42,739 bases of DNA from Prevotella sp. UBA6994. Its GTDB lineage: Bacteria; Bacteroidota; Bacteroidia; Bacteroidales; Bacteroidaceae. Of this stretch, positions 33,052-41,174 are shown one piece after another; positions within the stretch are counted from its first letter, which is position 1; each line of letters starts with the position of its first letter. A program made the translations under genes and the position numbers. The stretch covers positions 49,204-91,942 of the forward strand of contig DJXW01000020.1 of NCBI GenBank assembly GCA_002449845.1, given 5' to 3'. The notes below the pieces were generated by a model. That model was not told where the DNA came from. It worked only from the letters and a program-made list of their open reading frames with translations, and did not search any database.

Positions 33052-34617
33052 CTATTCAAGAATTTGGTAATGGAAATAATCAAACTGTGCTTGCCCACCT
33101 TTCCCTTCAACTTGGTAGCAATACAATCCTATACGTGTACCTTTCCAACCACCCATTTGCATAGGGAAGGGTTCGCCCACGGGAATATACCGTTTGCCAT
33201 CACCACTGACAAAGAACTGATGACGATTATTCCTGCTATCTATTTCAATTTTCAAGAAAACCACCTTCTTATTACATGCTTTCACCCGTTCACGAAGCCC
33301 GTCTTTCTCCAAGTAAAACCAACATTGGCCGTTCTCCTTACAAACTCCTACACCCATAAACGTCTTGCCCGTACAAAGCAATCCACCATACGTGGAGTCC
33401 GCCATCTTGGAACAATCCATTTTAGTGATAGCCTCGCTCACATAGCCCACCGTCTTTTGCGTCAGCATATTATGACTCTCCTTTAAGGTGGGCGACTTCA
33501 GCGCCTTCAATGTCAGCCATCCCTTTCGCTCATCCATATTCCAAGCCTCATCAAAAGGATTGTGATTCCATTGCCATTTCAAGCCCAACGACCGTTGTCG
33601 TTGTCCTGCCCAGAACAAGTCATGAGCATCAAACTCATCAGACGTTTGTAATATAGAAGGTTGAGAGAGCAACGGATTTTTCCACACATATACAGGTTCT
33701 CCTATCCCATTCCCGTCTATATCTACCCCCATGATTGGCCAGTCGTCTTTCCATCGTACAGGTTGAAGATGAACCACCCGTCCTCGCGGTGAAGACTCTT
33801 GAAAATGATAAAACCACCATTCTCCATCGGGCGTATCGACCAGAGCCCCTTGATGCGGACCATTGATTTCAGTAGAGCCTTGTTCTAATACCACCCGTTT
33901 TTCGTATGGTCCGTAAATGTTTTTTGCCCTAAGTACGGTTTGCCAACCTTGCCCCACTCCACCTTCTGGAATAATCAGATAATAATATCCATTGCGTTTG
34001 AGGAATTTCGTACCCTCCGCCACAGGTCCCGTATATACCGTTACACCCTCGTCAAGCAACTCCTTACCGTCGGCAGACATCTTATGTACGATGATAGGAC
34101 CTGCCCGATGGCGACTACGTCCCAAATAAGCCTGACCGTCATCGTCCCAGAAAGGACATGGATCTTCCCATTTGGGAATCTCACGCAAGCAATGCAATGG
34201 TGTCCAAGGTCCTCTTGCATTTTCTGCAGAACTCATAAACAATCCCTCCTCGTATGTACAGAAAAACACATAGAACCTTCCATTGTGCCAACGAATACTT
34301 GGAGCCCACGAACCACCTCCGAAATGCTTGTTGGAATCCCATCCCTCGTAATCCAATCTGTCGAATATCTGACTCGCAAACCGCCAGTTTATCATGTCGT
34401 CAGACTCCAAAACCTGCATTCCCATGAAATGGAAATCGGAAGCAACCATATAATATTTCTCCCCTACCCTAATTACATCGGGGTCGGAAAAGTCAGCATT
34501 CAATACCGGATTGATAAACGTTCCGTTGCCTTGGTCTCCCCATTGCAATTGTGCAAGAATGACCTGTGGAAACAAAGATGCCAAAAGCACCAGCCAAACC
34601 ATAAGTTTACACTTCAT
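33052..34617 (-). CDS. GH43 family glycosidase (xylosidase/arabinofuranosidase-like)
   Basis: This exported glycosidase (521 aa) has a signal peptide (MKCKLMVWLVLLASLFPQVILA|Q) and a five-bladed GH43 propeller. The catalytic base is in NADFSDPDVI (about Asp45), the pKa-modulating Asp in WEDPCPFWDDDG, and the general acid Glu in STEINGPHQGALVDTPDG. The C-terminal 190 residues form a concanavalin-like beta-sandwich of the kind found after many GH43 xylosidases (ending GGQAQFDYFHYQILE). The frame reaches 34698, but the promoter (34657-34688) lies inside that reading. ATGs at 34626 and 34617 are both possible and I chose the latter. Specificity (xylose or arabinose) is not readable. Confidence 0.88.
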   Translation of the reverse strand: MKCKLMVWLVLLASLFPQVILAQLQWGDQGNGTFINPVLNADFSDPDVIRVGEKYYMVASDFHFMGMQVLESDDMINWRFASQIFDRLDYEGWDSNKHFGGGSWAPSIRWHNGRFYVFFCTYEEGLFMSSAENARGPWTPLHCLREIPKWEDPCPFWDDDGQAYLGRSRHRAGPIIVHKMSADGKELLDEGVTVYTGPVAEGTKFLKRNGYYYLIIPEGGVGQGWQTVLRAKNIYGPYEKRVVLEQGSTEINGPHQGALVDTPDGEWWFYHFQESSPRGRVVHLQPVRWKDDWPIMGVDIDGNGIGEPVYVWKNPLLSQPSILQTSDEFDAHDLFWAGQRQRSLGLKWQWNHNPFDEAWNMDERKGWLTLKALKSPTLKESHNMLTQKTVGYVSEAITKMDCSKMADSTYGGLLCTGKTFMGVGVCKENGQCWFYLEKDGLRERVKACNKKVVFLKIEIDSRNNRHQFFVSGDGKRYIPVGEPFPMQMGGWKGTRIGLYCYQVEGKGGQAQFDYFHYQILE

Positions 34618-34656
34618 AAAAACCATGTTTAGGTGAGACAAACATAACATCTGCCA

Positions 34657-34688
34657 CAAAAATAGTGATACTTCGCAAATGTTCCAAA
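34657..34688 (-). promoter_or_regulatory. Promoter of the GH43 gene (TTTG -33, TATTTTTG -7)
   Basis: On the minus strand TTTG (34685-34688) and TATTTTTG (34657-34664), with a 20-nt spacer, fit both boxes and exclude the upstream in-frame ATG at 34698. Confidence 0.65.
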
Positions 34689-34759
34689 TAAAATGCAAAA
34701 AATCATTTCTTTTTTCATAAAAAAGACAAGCATCATATCCTGATTTGAAATAATTATTT

Positions 34760-34767
34760 TATCTTTG
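34760..34767 (+). promoter_or_regulatory. -7 box TATCTTTG for the fimbrillin-like lipoprotein
   Basis: TATCTTTG lies 30 bp upstream of the ATG at 34798. It overlaps the TTG that opens the longer reading, which is thereby excluded. Confidence 0.6.
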
Positions 34768-34782
34768 CATCGAGAAACAACT

Positions 34783-34806
34783 TCAAATCTAAATATTATG
34801 AAAAAA
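34783..34806 (+). promoter_or_regulatory. Translation-start region complementary to the small RNA core
   Basis: The leader and first codons of the 34798 gene (AAATCTAA, one extra A, TAT, then TATGAAAAA) match the reverse complement of the 29-nt small RNA core. They differ by one bulged A and a few substitutions, two of which would be G-U wobbles. The duplex would cover the start codon. This is a prediction only. Confidence 0.45.
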
Positions 34807-35676
34807 CAAGTTCTATTTATGCTCTTAGGTGTATTATGTGCCTATTTATTAGTTGCTTGCGAGAAGGTACAACTGGAAGAAAACACTTCTCCTGAAGAGG
34901 CAAAGGTAGTGTTTCGAGTAGTGTCTTATACCCAAATGCCTTTTACATCTTCCCAATTACGTCAGGCTCCGGTACGTATAGATGAAGCATGTTCACGAAT
35001 CAGTTTTGCCATATTTGAGGGAGACACGAAGGTCAAGTCGGTGAATCAGACAAAAGGAAGCAATGATTTCGGAACGTTGTCTATCATCCTTCCCAAAGGA
35101 ACCTACCGATTGGTAGCCATTGCACATAATGGTACGGGAGCTGCCACTATCAGTTCGGCGGAAAAGATTTCGTTTCCCAACAACAAATGCACCGACACCT
35201 TTTATATATGTCAAGACTTTACCGTATCAGAAAACTCCGAGTACGACCTTACCATGAAAAGAGCGACTGCCATGTTTCGCTTTGTCATAGAAGATTCGAT
35301 TCCCAAACAAGTAGAAAACATGAAGTTTTACTACACGGGAGGAAGCAGTACCTTAGACGCAACGACAGGCTTTGGGTGTGTCAACTCCAAGCAAACGGAA
35401 TATAGGAAAATCATCGATGAAACGGGAAGGAAAAACAATTCATTCGACATCTTCACATTTCCACACAACATCCAAGACACATTGAAGATGACAGTGACAG
35501 CCCTTACATTCTCAGACGTAACCATGAAGGAACGGACGTTTGACGCAATACCCGTCAAGCAAAACTATATCACCCAATACTCAGGTACATTCTTTGATGC
35601 TGTCTCAGGTGAAGGCGACCTGGACATACACTTCCAAGTAGATACAACTTGGGTACAATATTCACATCGTTATTGA
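34798..35676 (+). CDS. FimB/Mfa2-like fimbrial-anchor-type lipoprotein
   Basis: This 292-aa lipoprotein has signal MKKQVLFMLLGVLCAYLLVAC with acylated Cys21. Its two-domain beta-sandwich layout resembles FimB/Mfa2 fimbrial subunits of Bacteroidales. A first domain contains RISFAIFEGDTKVKSV and the LPKGTYRLVAIAHNG strand pair. A second domain follows (YDLTMKRATAMFRFVIED ... FPHNIQDTLKMTVTALTF). In Porphyromonas such proteins anchor or cap fimbriae. Here no fimbrillin shaft gene is adjacent, so it may be an orphan or serve another surface polymer. The start codon lies in a region complementary to the small RNA core. The family assignment rests on pattern resemblance. Confidence 0.7.
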   Translation: MKKQVLFMLLGVLCAYLLVACEKVQLEENTSPEEAKVVFRVVSYTQMPFTSSQLRQAPVRIDEACSRISFAIFEGDTKVKSVNQTKGSNDFGTLSIILPKGTYRLVAIAHNGTGAATISSAEKISFPNNKCTDTFYICQDFTVSENSEYDLTMKRATAMFRFVIEDSIPKQVENMKFYYTGGSSTLDATTGFGCVNSKQTEYRKIIDETGRKNNSFDIFTFPHNIQDTLKMTVTALTFSDVTMKERTFDAIPVKQNYITQYSGTFFDAVSGEGDLDIHFQVDTTWVQYSHRY

Positions 35677-35727
35677 CAATTGAAGTAAAATGTAGCAACA
35701 AAATAACATTATTTAAAATTTTATTTG

Positions 35728-35735
35728 TATCTTTG
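35728..35735 (+). promoter_or_regulatory. -7 box TATCTTTG for the glycan cluster
   Basis: TATCTTTG lies 52 bp upstream of the Stealth-family ATG (35788). The leader carries a small hairpin (AATTCCA 35747-35753, TGGAATT 35759-35765). No further promoter is evident until past trmB. Confidence 0.6.
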
Positions 35736-35787
35736 CGCCCATATATAATTCCAACAGCTGGAATTTGTAATTGTCAAGCAATTATTG

Positions 35788-36789
35788 ATGGAGCACAAGA
35801 TAGATTTTGTCATTACATGGGTGGATAACTCCGATCCCGCATGGAGAGAGAGTTGCCAAAAACACGCAAAGGCACAAGGCCGCCATATTGCTGTATGTTC
35901 CGAGAGATACAGAGACTGGGACAATTTGAGGTATTGGTTCAGAGGCATCGAGGCATTTGCACCGTGGGTGAACAAGATTCATTTTGTCACATGCGGTCAT
36001 CTGCCAAGCTGGCTAAACACCCAAGCACCCAAGTTGCATATCGTCAAACATAGCGACTATATGGATGAGAGATATTTGCCTACGTTCAGCTCTCATCCCA
36101 TAGAATTTTGTATGCACAAGATAGAGGGTTTGTCTGACCATTTTGTCTATTTTAACGACGATTTTTTCATCATTGACAAGATTAGTCCTTCTCGTTTCTT
36201 CCATCAAGGATTGCCTTGCGACATGGCCATCATGTCGCCCATGTTTATTGGAGGGATGCACGGCCATACCGTTTACAATGCCCTTGACATCATCAACCAT
36301 TTCTTCAACAAGAGAGAAGTCATCAAGAAAAACTTTCTCAATTGGTTTCACCCCAAGTACAAAGGTTACCTGATTAGGAATTTATTTGACTTTGGTTATT
36401 CTTATTTCACTGGTTTTTACGACCATCACCTGCCTCAAAGCTTTTTAAAGAGCACCTTCATTGACGCATGGAAACACAATGAGAATCTTTTTGATGAAAC
36501 CTGTACGCATTCTTTCAGGGACAAGGAAGACGTGTGTATATGGGTGATGAGATACTGGCAATTGGTTAACGGAAACTTCCATCCTTACAACGTTTGCAAT
36601 GACAGTAAATATTTTCTGTTAGACAATATCAACAAAGTGGAGGGAGTGGCTCAGTTCGTTGCTTCGCAGAAAAAAAACTTAGTCGTAATCAACGACAGTC
36701 CTCTCTTGGAAAATTTCGAGAGAGCCAAGAAAGAGATTAATGGTGCTTTTGACAGGATACTGCCAAATAAGTGTAGCTTCGAGAAATAA
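35788..36789 (+). CDS. Stealth-family sugar-phosphate transferase
   Basis: This 333-aa enzyme is of the Stealth family, which transfers hexose-1-phosphate to build phosphodiester-linked capsular or wall glycans. Conserved region 1 is KIDFVITWVDNSDPAW. Region 2 contains RYRDWDNLRYWFRGIEAFAP, NKIHFVTCGHLPSWLNT and YFNDDFFI with the catalytic acidic residues. Regions 3/4 are the His- and aromatic-rich segments around residues 175-270. I chose the ATG at 35788 over the TTG one codon earlier. It opens a run of five glycan genes with gaps of 13 bp or less. The product probably carries phosphosugar; the sugar is unknown. Confidence 0.88.
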   Translation: MEHKIDFVITWVDNSDPAWRESCQKHAKAQGRHIAVCSERYRDWDNLRYWFRGIEAFAPWVNKIHFVTCGHLPSWLNTQAPKLHIVKHSDYMDERYLPTFSSHPIEFCMHKIEGLSDHFVYFNDDFFIIDKISPSRFFHQGLPCDMAIMSPMFIGGMHGHTVYNALDIINHFFNKREVIKKNFLNWFHPKYKGYLIRNLFDFGYSYFTGFYDHHLPQSFLKSTFIDAWKHNENLFDETCTHSFRDKEDVCIWVMRYWQLVNGNFHPYNVCNDSKYFLLDNINKVEGVAQFVASQKKNLVVINDSPLLENFERAKKEINGAFDRILPNKCSFEK

Positions 36790-36802
36790 AAACCATCAAC
36801 AC

Positions 36803-37933
36803 ATGAACAAAAAGAAGTACGATTATTTGATAGTTGGCTCAGGCTTGTTTGGAGCAACGTTTGCCCACAAAGCCCGTCAGTCAGGAAAGAAATGCCTGGT
36901 GATAGACAAGCGTCCCCACTTGGGTGGTAATGTCTATTGCGAAGAAATCGAAGGGATTCATGTACATAAATATGGAGCACACATTTTTCACACCTCCAAC
37001 AAACAAGTGTGGGATTTTGTCAATTCCATCGTGGAATTTAACAGATATACCAACTCTCCCGTAGCCAACTATCAAGGCAAATTGTATAATCTGCCTTTCA
37101 ACATGAACACTTTCTACCAGATGTGGGGAGTGACTACGCCAAAAGAGGCGCAGGAAAAGATAGACCAACAGAAGGCAGACACGGTAAGAAGACTACGAGA
37201 GATGGGTGTTAACGAACCTCGCAACTTGGAAGAGCAAGCACTTTTGCTCATCGGTAATGACATTTACGAGAAGTTAATCAAGGGATATACTGAAAAACAG
37301 TGGGGACGTAAATGCTGTGACCTACCAGCTTTTATCATCAAGAGATTGCCCGTAAGGATGGTATTCGACAACAATTATTTCAATGACAAATACCAAGGAA
37401 TACCTATCGGCGGCTACAACAAGTTGATAGATGGATTACTTGAAGGAATAGAGACACAAGTAAATACCAATTTCTTCGACAACAGGGAATATTGGGAGAA
37501 TATGGCAGACACCCTTGTGTTCACGGGAAAGATTGACGAGTATTATAACTATCGTTTTGGCAAGCTCAACTATCGCACCGTTAGGTTTGAAGAAGAAATC
37601 TTGGATACTCCTAACTACCAGGGCAACGCTGTTGTCAATTACACTGAAGCCGAGGTACCTTATACGCGAATCATAGAACATAAACATTTTGAAATGTTTG
37701 GCAATGAGGTGAATCTATGTCCCAAGACCGTTATCTCTAAAGAGTATAGTACGGAATGGAAAGATGACATGGAACCCTACTACCCTATCAATGATACTCA
37801 TAACAACCAACTGGCTGATCAGTATAGAGCCTTGGCTAAACAAGAGCAACATGTCATATTTGGCGGACGATTGGCAGAATACAAATATTATGATATGGCT
37901 CCAATCATAGAAAATGTACTTAAACTATTCTAA
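36803..37933 (+). CDS. glf: UDP-galactopyranose mutase
   Basis: Glf converts UDP-galactopyranose to UDP-galactofuranose, the donor for Galf in surface glycans; it is a cytoplasmic FAD enzyme. At 376 aa it is of normal length. The FAD-binding start YLIVGSGLFGATFAHKA, the glycine-rich PHLGGN, KYGAHIFHTS, KGYTEKQWGRK and the late IFGGRLAEYKYYD motif are all present. I chose the ATG at 36803 (MNKKKYDYLIVG), 13 bp after the Stealth gene, rather than the longer reading that overlaps it. Its presence means at least one transferase in the cluster is probably a galactofuranosyltransferase. Confidence 0.95.
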   Translation: MNKKKYDYLIVGSGLFGATFAHKARQSGKKCLVIDKRPHLGGNVYCEEIEGIHVHKYGAHIFHTSNKQVWDFVNSIVEFNRYTNSPVANYQGKLYNLPFNMNTFYQMWGVTTPKEAQEKIDQQKADTVRRLREMGVNEPRNLEEQALLLIGNDIYEKLIKGYTEKQWGRKCCDLPAFIIKRLPVRMVFDNNYFNDKYQGIPIGGYNKLIDGLLEGIETQVNTNFFDNREYWENMADTLVFTGKIDEYYNYRFGKLNYRTVRFEEEILDTPNYQGNAVVNYTEAEVPYTRIIEHKHFEMFGNEVNLCPKTVISKEYSTEWKDDMEPYYPINDTHNNQLADQYRALAKQEQHVIFGGRLAEYKYYDMAPIIENVLKLF

Positions 37934-37938
37934 GAAAT

Positions 37939-38961
37939 ATGGAAAAACTGCTGACGGTTGTCGTTCCCGTTTACAAAGTTGAGAAGTACATCAACAAATG
38001 TCTCGACTCGCTGATTGTCTCTGATGAGCAGATGAGCTTATTAGAGGTAATCGTCGTCAACGACGGTACTCCAGACAATTCAGCCATCATGGCTAAGGAA
38101 TACGAAAAGAAATATCCCCAGACATTCAGGGTGATAGACAAAGAAAACGGAGGACATGGCTCTGCCTGGAACAGGGGCGTACAGGAAGCTACGGGGAAAT
38201 ATCTGCGGTTTCTTGACAGTGACGATTGGTTTGATGAGACCGATTTTCCCAAATTAATCAACAAATTAAGAACTTGTCAAGCTGATGTTGTCTTTTGCAA
38301 TATCGCAATGCATTATATAAAAAGAAACATCGTAAGAAAGGAAACACTATCTCCCATGACGGATGGGAAATTATCGCATATAGCTGATTTCGACTGGAAC
38401 AGTCTGAACAACATTCCAAGGGTTTTTGACTTTTGGTATTGCACTTATCGTACAAGCATGATAAAAGACGCACATCCCATGTTTTTGGAAAAAATATATT
38501 ATGATGATGCGATTCTTTTCATTGCTCCCATGATATTAGGAGAAACTTTTATTTACTTCGACTTTACTATCTATCATTATTTGTTAGGAAGGGAAGGACA
38601 AACCATGAACATTTCTTCTCAAATAGTTCATGCTAAAGATTACGCAAAGGTTTGCAAATCGATGATTGCATTTGCTGAGCAACACCCATACGAAGAGCAA
38701 AACAAGAAAGATTTTGTAAACACCCGAATCAACAGATATATCAGAAACACATTCATTTGGTTAAACTACCTATCCAAACACGAATTAGACGAGGCGATGC
38801 AAAAGACATGGTTTCCCTATGTCAAAGAACATTTCCCATATTATACTGAACCGAAGGTCATTAGTTATTACCAATCTCTACCGTATTGGATGTATAAGGT
38901 TTTGTATAAGCTATTCGTAGAAAAGAAAGAAAAAAAAGCTTTTTTAGAAGATGCAGAATAA
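37939..38961 (+). CDS. GT2 family glycosyltransferase (copy 1)
   Basis: This 340-aa family-2 glycosyltransferase has a GT-A fold. The nucleotide-binding start is LTVVVPVYKVEKYINKCLDS, followed by VNDGTPDNS and the DxD motif within RFLDSDDW (about residues 93-98). The first 285 bp are about 94% identical in DNA to the next gene, including 85 identical bases in a row (38021-38105). After residue about 97 the two diverge sharply. The acceptor-side half is thus unique to each copy, implying different acceptors or linkages with the same donor. It starts 5 bp after glf, so UDP-Galf is a plausible donor (inference). It overlaps copy 2 by 11 bp. Confidence 0.9.
   Translation: MEKLLTVVVPVYKVEKYINKCLDSLIVSDEQMSLLEVIVVNDGTPDNSAIMAKEYEKKYPQTFRVIDKENGGHGSAWNRGVQEATGKYLRFLDSDDWFDETDFPKLINKLRTCQADVVFCNIAMHYIKRNIVRKETLSPMTDGKLSHIADFDWNSLNNIPRVFDFWYCTYRTSMIKDAHPMFLEKIYYDDAILFIAPMILGETFIYFDFTIYHYLLGREGQTMNISSQIVHAKDYAKVCKSMIAFAEQHPYEEQNKKDFVNTRINRYIRNTFIWLNYLSKHELDEAMQKTWFPYVKEHFPYYTEPKVISYYQSLPYWMYKVLYKLFVEKKEKKAFLEDAE
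37945..38229 (+). repeat. Direct repeat, left copy (5' part of GT2 copy 1)
   Basis: A 285-bp direct repeat matches 38960-39244 with about 17 differences, many at third codon positions. The repeat ends exactly after the DSDDW motif. Confidence 0.85.
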
Positions 38962-39973
38962 ATTGCTGACGGTTGTCGTCCCAGTTTACAAAGTTGAGAA
39001 GTACATTAACAAATGTCTCGACTCGTTGATTGTTACTGATGAGCAGATGAGCTTATTAGAGGTAATCGTCGTCAACGACGGTACTCCAGACAATTCAGCC
39101 ATCATGGCTAAGGAATACGAGAAGAAATATCCCCAGACATTCAGGGTGATAGACAAGGAAAACGGAGGACATGGCTCTGCTTGGAACAGAGGCGTGGAAG
39201 AAGCTACAGGGAAATACCTGCGGTTTCTTGATAGTGACGATTGGCTATCCAACTTTTCTGATTTCATTGGCAAATTGGAATCATGCAACAGCGATTTGAT
39301 TTTCACTGACGTGCATTGTTACCATGAGGACACAAAAGGCAGTGATTTCTTTCGGAACACGAAATTGGTTCCAATGAAAGAATTGAATACCAATACATTT
39401 GATTGGTACAGTGTTCGTCCATTATATCGTGGAAGTAATTATACCAACTTTCATGCGTGTACATATAAGACATCATTGCTAAAGGCTCATTCCCCACTTT
39501 TTCTCGAAAAGATTTTCTATGATGATGAGATTTTGATGGTTATGCCTTTATGTACAGCTGACACCTTCACTTATTTCAATATAGTTCTATACAATTATTT
39601 ATTAGGTAGGGAGGGACAGTCTGTAAACAACAATGTACGAGCCAAGAATCTTGGTTTCTTGGTAAAGTCAGAGAAAGCCATGATTGACTTCTACCACACT
39701 CATCCCGTACAGTCTAAAAGCAAAGATGCCGAATTATGTTACATCTTGAATTATAGGATTAAGATGTTAATTGTAGAACTGCTCTTACTTCCTTACCAAG
39801 ATAGCAAAAGGATGATGAACGACTTCATTTCGTTTATCCAAGACAGATTCCCCAAATATGATGGTGGAATTTTATACAAGATATACAAAATCTCTTATCC
39901 TACATGCTGGCTCATTTATCATCACATTCGTCCATTATGGGCTTATTTTAAGATTAATATCCTTAAGAAATGA
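38951..39973 (+). CDS. GT2 family glycosyltransferase (copy 2)
   Basis: This 340-aa GT2 enzyme, equal in length to copy 1, shares its first 97 residues almost exactly (LLTVVVPVYKVEKYINKCLD, FLDSDDW). From there on it is only distantly similar (SDFIGKLESCNSDLIFTDVH versus TDFPKLINKLRTCQADVVFC), although landmarks such as LFLEKIFYDDEILMVMP and YLLGREGQ line up. It starts inside the end of copy 1 (11-bp overlap) and overlaps the GT4 start by ATGA. The pattern fits an old tandem duplication with later gene conversion limited to the 5' part. Donor is probably shared with copy 1; acceptor is not known. Confidence 0.9.
   Translation: MQNKLLTVVVPVYKVEKYINKCLDSLIVTDEQMSLLEVIVVNDGTPDNSAIMAKEYEKKYPQTFRVIDKENGGHGSAWNRGVEEATGKYLRFLDSDDWLSNFSDFIGKLESCNSDLIFTDVHCYHEDTKGSDFFRNTKLVPMKELNTNTFDWYSVRPLYRGSNYTNFHACTYKTSLLKAHSPLFLEKIFYDDEILMVMPLCTADTFTYFNIVLYNYLLGREGQSVNNNVRAKNLGFLVKSEKAMIDFYHTHPVQSKSKDAELCYILNYRIKMLIVELLLLPYQDSKRMMNDFISFIQDRFPKYDGGILYKIYKISYPTCWLIYHHIRPLWAYFKINILKK
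38960..39244 (+). repeat. Direct repeat, right copy (5' part of GT2 copy 2)
   Basis: Partner of 37945-38229, at an offset of exactly 1015 bp with no indels. Confidence 0.85.
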
Positions 39974-41166
39974 GAATATTACTTGTCAACAAATTCTACT
40001 ATCCTCGTGGAGGCGATTGTGTTTATACCCTCAACTTAGAATCATTGCTCAAAAAGCATGGACATGAGATAGGAATCTTTTCCATGGATTATCCAAGAAA
40101 CTTAGATACACCGTGGAAGAAGTATTTCCCTTCTGAGGTGAGATTCCGATTAAGCACCAAGCTCCTTGACTCTATGATGAGACCTTTTGGTACGAAAGAA
40201 GTTGCGGATAAATACAATGCCATCTTAGACGACTTTCGTCCAGATGTGGTACATCTCAATAATATCCACTCCCAACTTTCTCCATTGGTTGCAGAGTTAG
40301 CCCACCAAAGAGGCATCAAGGTTATTTGGACTTTGCACGACTATAAACTGATTTGCCCAAAATATGATTGCATGAGAAACGACGGCACTACTTGCAATGA
40401 TTGTTTTTCTAATTTGAGTATTCCAGAAAAGACACGTAAGAAAAACGTCTTGAAACACAAATGTATGAAAAATTCATTTGTTGCCAGTTATATTGGCTAT
40501 AAGGAAGCTCTCAAATGGAATAGCGAACGATTGGAGAACAATACCGACGCATATATTTGCCCAAGTCATTTCATGGCAGTTAAGATGAGAGAAGGTGGTT
40601 TCAAGGCAGAAAAATTACACGTGCACACCAATTTTATTGATATAGACAAATGCAACCATGATTCCTTTTCAAAAGAAGACTATTATTGTTATGTTGGGAG
40701 AATCAGCAAGGAAAAGGGCTTAAAAACCTTAATTGGAGCTGCCAACCAACTGCCATACAAGCTATATATCATTGGCAAAGGTCCCATGTACCAAGAACTT
40801 ACTGCCATTTCAAAAGGTCACATTGAGTTTTTGGGACAATTGAACTGGAACGAACTGAAAGCCATTGAGCAAAAGGCAAGATTTAGCATCATAGCGTCTG
40901 AGACATTTGAAAACAATCCGCTATCTGTCATAGAGTCGAAATGCTTGGGTACACCTGTACTTGGTGCAAGAATTGGTGGAATACCAGAACTGATAGACGA
41001 GGGAATTAACGGAATGACTTTCGAGAGTGGTAACATCCAAGACTTGACCTCCAAGATAGAAATCATGATGCACCACCCATTCGACTATCGGCAAATAGCC
41101 CAAAACGCCAAGGCTATTTATAGCGACGAAGAATATTATCAATTTCTCATGAACTTATACAATTAA
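39970..41166 (+). CDS. GT4 family glycosyltransferase
   Basis: This 398-aa glycosyltransferase of the GT-B fold has an N-terminal MRILLVNKFYYPRGGDCVYT with the usual glycine pair. The middle acceptor loop holds several cysteines (CPKYDCMRNDGTTCNDC), and a C-terminal GT4 domain carries YVGRISKEKGLKTLIGAA, the E-x7-E motif region ENNPLSVIESKCLGTPVLG and GGIPELIDEG. The cysteine-rich insert (about residues 130-160) could hold a metal; similar inserts occur in other GT4 enzymes. The start overlaps the preceding GT2 by ATGA. The gene ends 8 bp before trmB, making it the last glycan gene. The sugar is unknown. Confidence 0.9.
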   Translation: MRILLVNKFYYPRGGDCVYTLNLESLLKKHGHEIGIFSMDYPRNLDTPWKKYFPSEVRFRLSTKLLDSMMRPFGTKEVADKYNAILDDFRPDVVHLNNIHSQLSPLVAELAHQRGIKVIWTLHDYKLICPKYDCMRNDGTTCNDCFSNLSIPEKTRKKNVLKHKCMKNSFVASYIGYKEALKWNSERLENNTDAYICPSHFMAVKMREGGFKAEKLHVHTNFIDIDKCNHDSFSKEDYYCYVGRISKEKGLKTLIGAANQLPYKLYIIGKGPMYQELTAISKGHIEFLGQLNWNELKAIEQKARFSIIASETFENNPLSVIESKCLGTPVLGARIGGIPELIDEGINGMTFESGNIQDLTSKIEIMMHHPFDYRQIAQNAKAIYSDEEYYQFLMNLYN

Positions 41167-41174
41167 TCAATAAT

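Noticed and set aside
31539..34617. GH28 and GH43 as a polysaccharide utilisation locus
   Set aside because: The genes are convergent, with separate promoters and no susCD or sensor. A functional link is plausible but not a locus of that type.
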